Virus record (IMG/VR): IMGVR_UViG_3300025615_000008
Coordinates: 1-47,913 of that record
Source of the DNA: a virus
DNA length: 47,913 nt
Direction: 5' to 3' (one strand)
The notes beneath the pieces are model-generated. The model had not been told where the DNA came from, did not search any database, and worked only from the letters and a program-made list of their open reading frames with translations. Position numbers and translations under genes: made by a program. Shown here piece by piece: positions 39,450 to 46,706 of this stretch; within the stretch, counting starts at the first letter, position 1, and every line of letters begins with the position of its first letter.

Positions 39450-39632
39450 TCAGTGCAGCGCCCGGCGGATCCGGTCGCCTGCATTTGGGGTCCAGTTGTC
39501 CGGCAGCTTGTGCCGGGTGGCGGTGGCCGGGCCGACGAGACGGGTCGCGAGCGCGACGAGTCCCACCAGCGCCACGAATCCGGCGCCGGAGACCGCCGCG
39601 ACGATCAGGTCCGTCAGCCCGGGCGTATGCAT
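39450..39632 (-). CDS. Small membrane protein
   Basis: 60 residues. DLIVAAVSGAGFVALVGLVA (about 8-27) is a single membrane segment; the C-terminus is polar and basic (TRHKLPDNWTPNAGDRIRRA). Start shares a base with the upstream stop (TGATG). Not recognised. With the next gene it makes a pair of tiny membrane proteins. Confidence 0.6.
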   Translation of the reverse strand: MHTPGLTDLIVAAVSGAGFVALVGLVALATRLVGPATATRHKLPDNWTPNAGDRIRRALH

Positions 39633-40072
39633 CAGAACGGGAAGTGGGTAGATGGGTGAGTGTCCAGCCGCGGCCCGTCTGGTGCGTCGGGGCTATTGGC
39701 CTCGGCCGTCGCCAGACGCCGGCGCTCCTCCTCCCATTCCTCGAGCAGCTCGCCCGAACGGGCCTTCTCGAGGTCGATCTCGTCCATCGGATCGGAGACC
39801 ATGTTGAGCCCGTGATCGTCGAAGACCGGGATCGCGACTCCTTCGCCGTACGGCCCATTGCCGTTATGGAGCATGACTTCGGCGGCCCGGCGCGCCACGC
39901 TCTCGGAGCAGGGCGTGATCCCATAGACGGATCCCCAGCCGAACTCCTTGATGAACTGTGGGTTGTTCGGCGTCTCCGGGATGGTGATGACGAGCATCTG
40001 CCCACGCTCGATCGAGCCAGCTAACTTCCGATGGCCCAGGAGTTCCACCACTGCCCACTTCTTCTCGTCCAT
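39632..40072 (-). CDS. Conserved phage hypothetical protein
   Basis: 146 residues from MDEKKWAVVELLGHRKLAGS (ATG at 40072, GGAGAACGAC upstream). The run KWAVVELLGHRKLAG, FGWGSVYGITPCSESVARRA recurs in many phages as an unannotated family of about 130-150 residues. A helical end (DLEKARSGELLEEWEEERRR) follows. The last 14 residues come from a 43-bp sequence shared, in another frame, with 31213-31593. Function unknown. Confidence 0.7.
   Translation of the reverse strand: MDEKKWAVVELLGHRKLAGSIERGQMLVITIPETPNNPQFIKEFGWGSVYGITPCSESVARRAAEVMLHNGNGPYGEGVAIPVFDDHGLNMVSDPMDEIDLEKARSGELLEEWEEERRRLATAEANSPDAPDGPRLDTHPSTHFPF
39644..39686. repeat. 43-bp exact repeat, copy 2
   Basis: Identical to 31436-31478. 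Here it encodes the C-terminal APDGPRLDTHPSTH of the 146-residue conserved protein, in a frame different from that used in the other copy. Confidence 0.9.
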
Positions 40073-40187
40073 GTCGTTCTCCGTGTCCCAGGGTGGGGTG
40101 CGGGCTCCGACTGCTTCGGTTGGGCCCGGCCTTGCCCAGCCCGCCCCCCTGGCCGGCTTCGCGTCGTGGGAGCCCCTTCTCGGTTTG

Positions 40188-40316
40188 CTACCGGCGTCTG
40201 GCAACCTGGCAGGCCTCGAGGCCCCGGTACTTACGCCCGTCCGGCTTCGTGCTCCCTCTCGGGATTTCGAGCTTGGGGATGGTGGCGACTGGCCGGAGCT
40301 CGGCCTGGGCGCTCAT
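40188..40316 (-). CDS. Tiny protein, 42 aa
   Basis: ATG at 40316 overlaps the stop of the next upstream gene as ATGA. The product MSAQAELRPVATIPKLEIPR continues for 42 residues to a basic end (LEACQVARRR, stop TAG at 40188). It is short but in the operon's usual coupled arrangement. About 115 bp after it (40073-40187) hold no gene that I can see. Not recognised. Confidence 0.45.
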   Translation of the reverse strand: MSAQAELRPVATIPKLEIPRGSTKPDGRKYRGLEACQVARRR

Positions 40317-40612
40317 AGCCCCAAGCCTCCCTGGTGAGCCCGGGCTCCGTCTCGGTCGACGTACTCGATCTCACCGGTCGCCTCGTCGACGAGCCCGTAG
40401 CCGTCGAAGTAGCGGAGGAGCAGCTGCGCCATCACGGGCCAATACTCCTCGCTGACCCACCACCCGCGTGACTCCGTCCACCAGCGTCGATCCGAGGACG
40501 GCACCTGCTCCTTGAGGTCGTCGATGAACGCCTCGGAGTAGGGCGTGTGGACCAGAAAGCCCTCGCGGTCGTCCGGGCCCTGGAACGGCTCAGCCTGGGC
40601 GCTCTGGCTCAT
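40313..40612 (-). CDS. Hypothetical protein, HARP-like sequence
   Basis: 99 residues (MSQSAQAEPFQGPDDREGFL...). FIDDLKEQVPSSDRRWWTES, RGWWVSEEYWPVMAQLLLRY resembles the short phage domain (R-W-x5-W-V...L) related to HARP-type modules of annealing helicases. The position just after the metal-binding protein and nuclease suggests involvement in DNA metabolism. ATGA overlaps on both sides. Confidence 0.6.
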   Translation of the reverse strand: MSQSAQAEPFQGPDDREGFLVHTPYSEAFIDDLKEQVPSSDRRWWTESRGWWVSEEYWPVMAQLLLRYFDGYGLVDEATGEIEYVDRDGARAHQGGLGL

Positions 40613-41982
40613 CCGGCCGCCTCAGCGCTCGAGCGCTCGGGCTCGCGGTACTCCAGGAGCCCGCGGTCGACCATGGCCAGCGCGAGCTCGTAGTCGTCGA
40701 CCGTCCAGTCCTTGCAGGACGACTTCCCGACTCGCTGCTGCTGCCAGATCTTCCGCTCGGCGTCGCCCCAGTCCGGGCGCTTCTCACCGAGCTTCCCGAA
40801 GTACTCACTGTTCAGCTGGCGCAGCGTCTTGCCCGTCCTCGAACCGCGGGGCTCGTCGGGAGCTGCTTCCGGCTCAGGCTCGGCCTTGGGCTCGGGCTTA
40901 TCCTCCGGCTCGTCGAACGGGAGATCGTCGTCCACCTCGAAGTCCGGGCCGTCCTCCTCGGGATGGACCTCCGGCTTACCCTGGACGACGGGGGGAGAGG
41001 CGGCGTTCTTCTGCCGGATCCGCTCTTCGAGGCTCACCTGCGGGACCGGATCGTCGGCTGGGGCCATGTTGGCTGCCTCGGGGAAGTACTCGCCGCCCTC
41101 GGATTCGGCTTCTTCCCGCATCTCCTCGGTGAGTAGCTCGACGTAGGCTTCGGGATCGCCCACCGTGCCGGCCAGGAGCTTCGCCTGCTTCCAGTCCTGG
41201 GCGGCGCCGGCCGCGATCTGTTGCGCGTGCTCAAGAGACCCCTGCAGGGCCAGCGTGACGATGGGCTGGGTCGTCGTGCCGCCGTCTCCGTTCCCGTTGC
41301 CCTGATAGCTCTTTGTGGCCGGATAGACCTTGAGCTTGAGCGGGAGCCATGCGACCGTGCCGAACTGCTCGTAGAAGAGCTCGAGCTGGGTGCGCAGATT
41401 CGCGATCGACTCCCAGGACGTCGTCTTGAAGACGTGAACCGTGCCCCATTCGTCCGAAGCCTCGAGCCATACGCTCAGCACGCCACGCGGCTTGCAGACG
41501 AGGCCAGAGCGCGGGTCGGCCCCGAGCCTCGGGCAAGTGCACTCGCGCTCCACCCTCGAACCATCCTGCTGGACCTCGAGCGCCGTCTCGCCGTTGCCCT
41601 GGCAGACCCAGCGCTTACCGTCGTGGCACCCGAGGTGGGTGACCAGGTTCTCGTGCGGCTTGGGGAAGAGCAGCCGAACGCCGAGCTCCTTCGGCGCCTC
41701 GCCGATCTCGCCGTGGATCCGCTCATCCCGCTGATAGCCGCGGTCGAGCTTCCAGGTCCGGCCCTTCTGCGGGTCCTTGGGGTGCGAGACCTCTTCGATC
41801 CTCTTCTCGCGGGTCGTGATCTCGAAGCGGACAGGGTCCACGTACCGCGTGGGGAGGAGCCAGGGCCCGTTCCTGCTCCAGCGAACCCTTTGGTCATGGC
41901 CGCCGACTTTCACGTATCCGGCGACGGAGAGCCTCGGCGGCACCAGCTCTCGGCTAATCTGGGTGAACGGCATGTGGTTCAC
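40609..41982 (-). CDS. Recombination-region metal-binding protein ('hydrolase or metal-binding', Gp3/RDF-like)
   Basis: 457 residues from GTG at 41982 (overlaps the nuclease stop as GTGA); ATG at 41973 is possible. CQGNGETALEVQQDGSRVER, ECTCPRLG, the paired Cys, VLSVWLEASDEWGTVHVFKT and TSWESIANLRTQLELFYEQF, WLPLKLKVYPATKS fit the phage family often named hydrolase or metal-binding protein and related to recombination directionality factors. The C-terminal third is acidic and Pro-rich (EPEDKPEPKAEPEPEAAPDE), then a helical end domain (RTGKTLRQLNSEYFGKLG). It works with the nuclease and ATPase encoded next to it. Confidence 0.7.
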   Translation of the reverse strand: MNHMPFTQISRELVPPRLSVAGYVKVGGHDQRVRWSRNGPWLLPTRYVDPVRFEITTREKRIEEVSHPKDPQKGRTWKLDRGYQRDERIHGEIGEAPKELGVRLLFPKPHENLVTHLGCHDGKRWVCQGNGETALEVQQDGSRVERECTCPRLGADPRSGLVCKPRGVLSVWLEASDEWGTVHVFKTTSWESIANLRTQLELFYEQFGTVAWLPLKLKVYPATKSYQGNGNGDGGTTTQPIVTLALQGSLEHAQQIAAGAAQDWKQAKLLAGTVGDPEAYVELLTEEMREEAESEGGEYFPEAANMAPADDPVPQVSLEERIRQKNAASPPVVQGKPEVHPEEDGPDFEVDDDLPFDEPEDKPEPKAEPEPEAAPDEPRGSRTGKTLRQLNSEYFGKLGEKRPDWGDAERKIWQQQRVGKSSCKDWTVDDYELALAMVDRGLLEYREPERSSAEAAG

Positions 41983-42881
41983 GCAGCCACCCCCAGGCCC
42001 CTCAGGGCCTCGATGCGCAGCTCGAGCGACTTCATCTGCCAGTCGGTCGGCTGCAGTTCGTGGAGCCCGCCCGGATATCCGGGCCAGACGTCCAGGCGCT
42101 CGCATTCGGCGTAGCGCTCGAGGAGCAGGTCCATCTCCTCCTCGCCGGCCACGAGCCACTTGTCTGGGACCTGGTGCACCCAGGTCAGGTAGGGCGGGTC
42201 CTTCTCGATTGCGATGACCGCGAAGTCCCGCTCCGGCAGCCCGAGCAGCGCCGAGTATCGGATGTAGAACGCAGCCTGCCGGTAGTAGCGCAGGTCCTCC
42301 ATCTGCCGCCCGAAGTGCTCGGGTCTCGCGTCCGTCGTGCTCTTCAGGTCGGCCAGCACGCCGAGGCTCGGATTGCGGATGTCGAGCCGGAACTTGGCGC
42401 GGAATCCGTATGTCGGATCAGTGGCCACCCCGGACTGCTCGACCTCGGCGCCCTCGAGTAGCGCAGCGGCGTCTGGATTCGACCAGACGGCGTCGCGGAT
42501 CCGTGGGAGAGCATCGTAGTTGTCGCCCTTCAGGATCCGGAGGAACGGGTTGTCGGCCAGCATCGCAGCCACCCGGTCCTTGTAGGCGTTCGAGTTCGGG
42601 TGACCCTCCGGCCTCGGCCTGAACCACTTGTCGAGCTCGTCCGGCTGGAGCACGGCCATATGAATGGCCGAGCCGAAATCGAAGTTCTGCTGCTTCTGGG
42701 GCGTGATCTCTGGAGGATTGTCCTTCTCCTCCTTGTACTTCGCTGGAGCGATCTCGAACGTCTTCAGCGCCGTCTGGCTGATCGCGTCCCATTGGTGGTA
42801 ATGGAGGTCGAGGACGTTCGTGTAGAGCCCGTCCTCGGCCGGGAGGATATGCGGATCCTTCGCGAGTTCGCGGGCGGTCAT
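41979..42881 (-). CDS. PD-(D/E)XK-type exonuclease, DUF3799/RecE-like
   Basis: 300 residues from MTARELAKDPHILPAEDGLY (ATG at 42881, ATGA overlap). HYHQWDAISQTALKTFEIAP and FGSAIHMAVLQPDELDKWF are the N-terminal motifs of RecE-type phage nucleases. FRAKFRLDIRNPSLGVLADL followed by KSTTDARPEHF supplies the catalytic D-x(n)-D-x-K. RQAAFYIRYSALLGLPER continues the fold. It likely degrades double-strand ends for recombination or replication, beside the SMC/RecF-like ATPase. No RecT-like annealase is recognised in the window. Confidence 0.8.
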   Translation of the reverse strand: MTARELAKDPHILPAEDGLYTNVLDLHYHQWDAISQTALKTFEIAPAKYKEEKDNPPEITPQKQQNFDFGSAIHMAVLQPDELDKWFRPRPEGHPNSNAYKDRVAAMLADNPFLRILKGDNYDALPRIRDAVWSNPDAAALLEGAEVEQSGVATDPTYGFRAKFRLDIRNPSLGVLADLKSTTDARPEHFGRQMEDLRYYRQAAFYIRYSALLGLPERDFAVIAIEKDPPYLTWVHQVPDKWLVAGEEEMDLLLERYAECERLDVWPGYPGGLHELQPTDWQMKSLELRIEALRGLGVAA

Positions 42882-44344
42882 CGGAGCGCCTCCTCCGCCT
42901 CGCCGATCGGCTCGACGGTCAGCGGTCCGTCCGTGACACGCGTGACGACCGCCTCGAGGCCTGCGTCGGCCACCGCATCCATGAACAGCTCGTAGGTCCG
43001 CTGGTCGAGGCATTCCATGCCGTCCATGCAGACGAGGGGGACCTCCCCGGCCCGGAGCTTCGCGAGCTGGACCGCGAGCTCGACCTGGGCGGCCGTGTTG
43101 AGGCGCGGCACGGGGATGCCCTCGCGGTAGACCTCGCCGTCGCGGATCTCGACGCCAGGGATCGGCATCTCGGCCAGCAGCTTGCCCTTCAGGCCTTCGA
43201 GCTTCGTCAGGGCCGCCGTGAGGGCCCTGGACTGCTCGTCGGCCTTCTCGGCCTTCTCCGTGGCCTCCTCGACCATCTTCCGGGTGTTCTCGTATCGTCC
43301 CTGCGCCTTGAGGCGCTCGCGGGCCGCGGAGATCTCCTCGCCGAGCCGATTGATCGCCGGCTGCTCGTCTATCTGGGTGTCCTGCTTCCGGCCATCGGCG
43401 TCACTGCGGATCTTGGCGACCTGCTCCTCGGCCTCGCGCTCGAGCGAACGGATCTCCTCGCGGAGCTGCTCCGTGACTTCGTGCAGATGGTTCTGGGTGT
43501 CCTGCTTCCGGCCATCGGCGTCACTGCGGATCTTGGCGACCTGCTCCTCGGCCTCGCGCTCGAGCGAACGGATCTCCTCGCGGAGCTGCTCCGTGACTTC
43601 GTGCAGATGGTCCTTGACTTCGGAGACGGCCTGCTCGGTCTCGGCGTCCACCTTGCCGAGCTTCTGCGCTAGGGCGCGCTCGTACTCGTGGCGCTTGTTC
43701 TCGAGCCATTCGAGGTCTGGCGCGTCGCCGTCATCGTCATCGGGCAGCGAGGCGCGGAGTTGCTCGGCGGTCGTTCGGTTCTCGCGGACGACGCGGTTCA
43801 CGGCCGTGCGCTCGTCGTACACCGCATGGTGCGCGCTCGCGATCGCAACCAGCGGATGGACGCCTTCCGTGCTCGCCCCGTTGAGCTCTACATCGGTGCC
43901 TGCCACCGCCTCCTTCAGCGCTTCGCGGTCGAGCTCGAGTGGCATGGCCTCCAGGAGCTTCTGGACGCGGTCGGCCGGCGAGCTCGCAGTGAAGAAGTCG
44001 AGCGGGTTGATGGACAGCTGGTCCATGAGCCCGTTCAGGTAGGTCTGCGGCGTCGAGATCTTGCCCATCGTCGGGTGCCGCACGTCGACGTCGCTCGTGT
44101 GCGGCCGGACCCGCTTCGTGACCTCGACGTCGTCCTCGAAGACCCAGACGACGCGTCCTTCTTCGGCCCCTTTGCGGATCAGCGTGGCGTCATGGCCGCC
44201 CTTGGCTACGGCCTTGAGGGCCTCGAGCACGGACGTCTTCCCCGTCCCGTTCGCGCCGGTAATCAGCGCTCCGTGCTTCCCGGGTCGGATCTCCAGGTCC
44301 TCGATCCCGAGGATATTCTGGATCCGAATCAACTTGACTCTCAT
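42878..44344 (-). CDS. SMC/RecF-like ATPase with a duplicated coiled-coil segment
   Basis: 488 residues from MRVKLIRIQNILGIEDLEIR (ATG at 44344, AGGAACGACACG upstream; a start at 44359 is less likely). Walker A GANGTGKTSVLEALK; the C-terminal head with LVCMDGMECLDQRTYELFMD, a Walker B-like strand (VPLVCMDG); two long coiled coils between them. A 120-bp perfect tandem repeat (43372-43611) duplicates 40 residues (HEVTEQLREEIRSLEREAEE...). Such proteins partner with nucleases in DNA end processing (RecF/SbcC style), and a nuclease gene is directly downstream. Confidence 0.8.
   Translation of the reverse strand: MRVKLIRIQNILGIEDLEIRPGKHGALITGANGTGKTSVLEALKAVAKGGHDATLIRKGAEEGRVVWVFEDDVEVTKRVRPHTSDVDVRHPTMGKISTPQTYLNGLMDQLSINPLDFFTASSPADRVQKLLEAMPLELDREALKEAVAGTDVELNGASTEGVHPLVAIASAHHAVYDERTAVNRVVRENRTTAEQLRASLPDDDDGDAPDLEWLENKRHEYERALAQKLGKVDAETEQAVSEVKDHLHEVTEQLREEIRSLEREAEEQVAKIRSDADGRKQDTQNHLHEVTEQLREEIRSLEREAEEQVAKIRSDADGRKQDTQIDEQPAINRLGEEISAARERLKAQGRYENTRKMVEEATEKAEKADEQSRALTAALTKLEGLKGKLLAEMPIPGVEIRDGEVYREGIPVPRLNTAAQVELAVQLAKLRAGEVPLVCMDGMECLDQRTYELFMDAVADAGLEAVVTRVTDGPLTVEPIGEAEEALR
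43372..43611. repeat. 120-bp perfect tandem duplication in a coiled coil
   Basis: 43372-43491 and 43492-43611 are identical over 120 bp and keep the frame (40 codons). Each codes HLHEVTEQLREEIRSLEREA and the following 20 residues ending GRKQDTQ. The absence of any difference shows a recent event or continuing gene conversion. Confidence 0.95.
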
Positions 44345-44401
44345 CGTGTCGTTCCTCATCGTTGGGTTGCATCACCTCGTGTGATTGGCGGCTCAGCCGC
44401 C

Positions 44402-44641
44402 TCAGCCCTCGACCAGTTGGCCCTGGTCGGGGGCTTTCTTCTGTCCCTCCTCGAAGCGTTCGAGCTCCGCGAGCCTGCCCAGGAGCCGCTGGTGGTCGTC
44501 TTCACGGCCGCTAGCGCGGAACCGCTCCACTGCGGAATGGAAGGCAGCCTTCAGGCGGGCATGGATTGGCTCAGCGGCCATCTGATCACGCACCCGCCCC
44601 TGCCTGTAGCGGATCTCGTGGTCGAGGCGCGGGTCGATCAT
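44402..44641 (-). CDS. Small helical protein
   Basis: 79 residues (MIDPRLDHEIRYRQGRVRDQ...), charged and helical throughout (RLKAAFHSAVERFRASGRED, RLLGRLAELERFEEGQKKA). ATGA overlap with the upstream gene. A 57-bp gap with GATGAGGAACG separates it from the ATPase gene. Not recognised. Confidence 0.6.
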   Translation of the reverse strand: MIDPRLDHEIRYRQGRVRDQMAAEPIHARLKAAFHSAVERFRASGREDDHQRLLGRLAELERFEEGQKKAPDQGQLVEG

Positions 44642-44847
44642 GACGACGCCTCGGCCGGCACTCGGCCGTCCCTGCTGATCCGGATCTCGCCTCGATCCAG
44701 CCGATCGGCGAACTCCTGGGCCTCGCCTTCCGTCTCGAACTGCACGAAGCCGCCACCCACCTTCCGCACCAGCTGGCCCTCAGGGCTCTGCACGAACCAA
44801 GGGACGTCCGCACCCATCCACGTCGGCTCGAAGCTCGTGATGATCAC
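44638..44847 (-). CDS. Small hypothetical protein
   Basis: 69 residues (MIITSFEPTWMGADVPWFVQ...). Alternating strands (PEGQLVRKVGGGFVQFETEG) and one helix (EAQEFADRLDRGEI) suggest a compact alpha/beta fold. ATGA overlaps with both neighbours. Not recognised. Confidence 0.6.
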   Translation of the reverse strand: MIITSFEPTWMGADVPWFVQSPEGQLVRKVGGGFVQFETEGEAQEFADRLDRGEIRISRDGRVPAEASS

Positions 44848-45059
44848 GACGCTGCGGCCTCTTCCGGCGCCCGCCGGAAGGCATCCACGTATTCCCGGAC
44901 GTCGGACCGGCGGAATCGAAGCCGGCTCCCGATCTTCAGCGAAGGGATCTCCCCGGACCGGGATTTCGCGTAGACGGTCTGTGGGTGCAGGCCGAGATAT
45001 TCCGCCACCTCGTCCACCGTCATGAGGGGCTCCAGCTCGTTGCGTTCGCTATCGGCCAT
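44844..45059 (-). CDS. AlpA/excisionase-like helix-turn-helix protein
   Basis: 71 residues. MTVDEVAEYLGLHPQTVYAK, SRSGEIPSLKIGSRLRFRRS and DVREYVDAFRR are the MerR-like HTH_17 pattern of excisionases and AlpA-type regulators. It is the first gene of the main leftward operon, behind a promoter and a palindrome (45068-45166), so an autoregulatory or switch role is likely. Without an integrase, a role in excision is doubtful. Confidence 0.75.
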   Translation of the reverse strand: MADSERNELEPLMTVDEVAEYLGLHPQTVYAKSRSGEIPSLKIGSRLRFRRSDVREYVDAFRRAPEEAAAS

Positions 45060-45067
45060 GCCTATCT

Positions 45068-45166
45068 TCCTGGGTTGAGCTTAGAGGCGCTTAAACGACT
45101 TTAAGCATCGTGACACATGACAACGTAATATCGTGGGGCGCTCAATGTCAAGGGCATGGTGCAGAC
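45068..45166 (-). promoter_or_regulatory. Promoter/operator repeat, copy 1 (heads the main leftward operon)
   Basis: 99 bp that match 45663-45761 at 98 positions. On the minus strand TTGACA (plus 45146-45151) is followed 15 bases on by TATTAC (45125-45130), then a perfect palindrome GCTTAAA-GTCG-TTTAAGC (plus 45089-45106) at about +12 to +30, and the HTH gene starts at 45059. The 15-base spacer is short. The palindrome may be an operator or a 5' RNA hairpin. Confidence 0.65.
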
Positions 45167-45208
45167 CGCCTCCCTGCGGGGCCAGGAGCTCGTGCGCTAC
45201 TACGGGCA

Positions 45209-45646
45209 TCAGTTGTAGTTCGCGCAGCTCGGCGCTCCCTCTCCCCGGGCGAGCGTCGCCTGATAGCTCGGAGCGCCATCGAGGGACGCGTTCCCGCGGA
45301 TGGTGTCGGCCGCGGCCCAGTGTCCGCCGAACGACCATTCGTAGGCGTATTCGGTCGGCGTGCGGATCCAGACGCTATCGCCCTCGAGCGCGCCGCCCAC
45401 CGGTGCGATGTATCGGTCGTACGGATGATTCTCGGGGAAGAAGTCGAGCAGAACGCAGCCGGTCAGGGCGCCGGCCGAGTCCGACGTGATCCCGAGCTCG
45501 ACGATGTTGCTGTCCGGGTCGAGCGCGGTCATCTGCCAGAACCCCACGAGGCTGGCGCCTGTTGGTGTGACGGGGTCGGATGCGGTGGTGCAGGATGCGA
45601 CGGACAGCGCTGCGATCGCCAGCGCCAGGGCGGGAAACTTCCTCAT
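45209..45646 (-). CDS. Secreted lipoprotein, possible moron or superinfection-exclusion protein
   Basis: 145 residues from MRKFPALALAIAALSVASC (ATG at 45646 at best distance from AAGGAG; an ATG at 45649 adds one Met). A basic-hydrophobic signal peptide ends in a lipobox SVASC with Cys19 as lipidation site. The mature part has strand-rich segments SLVGFWQMTALDPDSNIVEL, GALTGCVLLDFFPENHPY and ADTIRGNASLDGAPSYQATL and a last Cys that may pair with the one in GCVLLD. No family is recognised. It lies between the twin promoter repeats. Confidence 0.75.
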   Translation of the reverse strand: MRKFPALALAIAALSVASCTTASDPVTPTGASLVGFWQMTALDPDSNIVELGITSDSAGALTGCVLLDFFPENHPYDRYIAPVGGALEGDSVWIRTPTEYAYEWSFGGHWAAADTIRGNASLDGAPSYQATLARGEGAPSCANYN

Positions 45647-45662
45647 CATGATCTCCTTATCG

Positions 45663-45761
45663 TCCTGGGTTGAGCTTAGAGGCGCTTAAACGACTTTAAG
45701 CATCGTGACACATGACAACGTATTATCGTGGGGCGCTCAATGTCAAGGGCATGGTGCAGAC
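45663..45761 (-). promoter_or_regulatory. Promoter/operator repeat, copy 2 (drives the lipoprotein)
   Basis: Second copy of the 99-bp element. The single difference changes the -10 from TATTAC to TAATAC, closer to consensus, so this copy may be stronger. The palindrome lies at 45684-45701. The lipoprotein ATG is 14-17 bases downstream of the repeat end. Whether the region also drives the rightward genes at 45827 is unknown. Confidence 0.65.
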
Positions 45762-45826
45762 GGTAGTGGTACAGTTTGAATCCTAGCCCCGGTTGCGTCG
45801 CACGGGAGCGGCCCCATCTTTCAGGT

Positions 45827-46189
45827 ATGGCCAAGACACCGAAACGACCGCGTGACATGAAAAGCGCGACAAGCCCCGGGCTTCAGCCCGCGGGAGAACG
45901 TCAATTCACGCCGCATGAGGAGGCCGCGATCCAGGCAGCCCTCCCGTACTACATAGCCGCGAACCGCCACATTTCCGAGGGGGGCGGAAGCCCTGGCCAG
46001 TACCAAGGGATGACGGCCGACGAGGTTCTTAGTGCTCACGGGATCCGGCATGACTTGAGCTTCACCGGCCGATACTGGCGGTACGGCGAGATCGTGGCCG
46101 AGATGCAGAGGCGTTCCGGGATCGTACGCGGAAAAAAACGGACCCACCAAGCGCCGTCGATCTCTAGAAGCGCAGGAGGAGGGCCATGA
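45827..46189 (+). CDS. First gene of the rightward operon, hypothetical
   Basis: 120 residues from MAKTPKRPRDMKSATSPGLQ (ATG at 45827). After a basic start, FTPHEEAAIQAALPYYIAAN and RHISEGGGSPGQYQGMTADE, VLSAHGIRHDLSFTGRYWRY, GEIVAEMQRRSGIVRGKKRT follow, with a Ser/Gly-rich tail. Not recognised. It and the next two genes are the only ones on this strand and point away from the lipoprotein gene. Ribosome site is weak (CAGGT). Confidence 0.65.
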   Translation: MAKTPKRPRDMKSATSPGLQPAGERQFTPHEEAAIQAALPYYIAANRHISEGGGSPGQYQGMTADEVLSAHGIRHDLSFTGRYWRYGEIVAEMQRRSGIVRGKKRTHQAPSISRSAGGGP

Positions 46190-46190
46190 T

Positions 46191-46706
46191 ATGAAACGCT
46201 CGATACTGCTGCTCTGCGTCGTCACGTTTGGGGCTTCTCACGCCGCAGCTCAGGTACCCAGCCTGCGCCAGGCGCGCCAGCGGGCGAGCTACCAGGTCGC
46301 GCGCATCGAGAACGCGCTCCAGGAGGACTCCACAGCACTCGATCACGCGAATCGGCTCTACGCGATGCTAGACTCGATGGTCAAGGCCGACTCGCTGGCC
46401 GCTCTCTCGACCGCCTACGACACGATCCGTATCGGCTACCTGCCGCATACCGCCAACCCGTCGCTCATGAACTGGCGGTGGAGCGATATGGTGCTCGATT
46501 CGATCAGCCTGCGCGGCGAGATACGCGACGCGGATACCGGCGCGCTGCTCGCGGCGGGCCAACAGGTAGACGCGTGTGCCTACATGCTGATCGACGGCGT
46601 GATCGTCGCGAAATCGTACGACTACTGCCCGGACCCTCCCGCGACCGCCATGGCGTTCCAGCCGCTGCTCGTGGACACCTCCACAAGCTGGGGCCTCGGT
46701 GGATGA
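46191..46706 (+). CDS. Secreted (periplasmic) hypothetical protein
   Basis: 171 residues. KRSILLLCVVTFGASHAAA is a clean Sec signal peptide with cleavage expected near AAA-Q21. The mature part has a helical region (RQRASYQVARIENALQEDST, LYAMLDSMVKADSLAALSTA), a strand-like part (SLRGEIRDADTGALLAAGQQ) and two Cys (VDACAYM, SYDYCPD) that may form a disulfide. Very strong ribosome site AGGAGGAGG. Exported by the host during infection; function unknown. Confidence 0.75.
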   Translation: MKRSILLLCVVTFGASHAAAQVPSLRQARQRASYQVARIENALQEDSTALDHANRLYAMLDSMVKADSLAALSTAYDTIRIGYLPHTANPSLMNWRWSDMVLDSISLRGEIRDADTGALLAAGQQVDACAYMLIDGVIVAKSYDYCPDPPATAMAFQPLLVDTSTSWGLGG

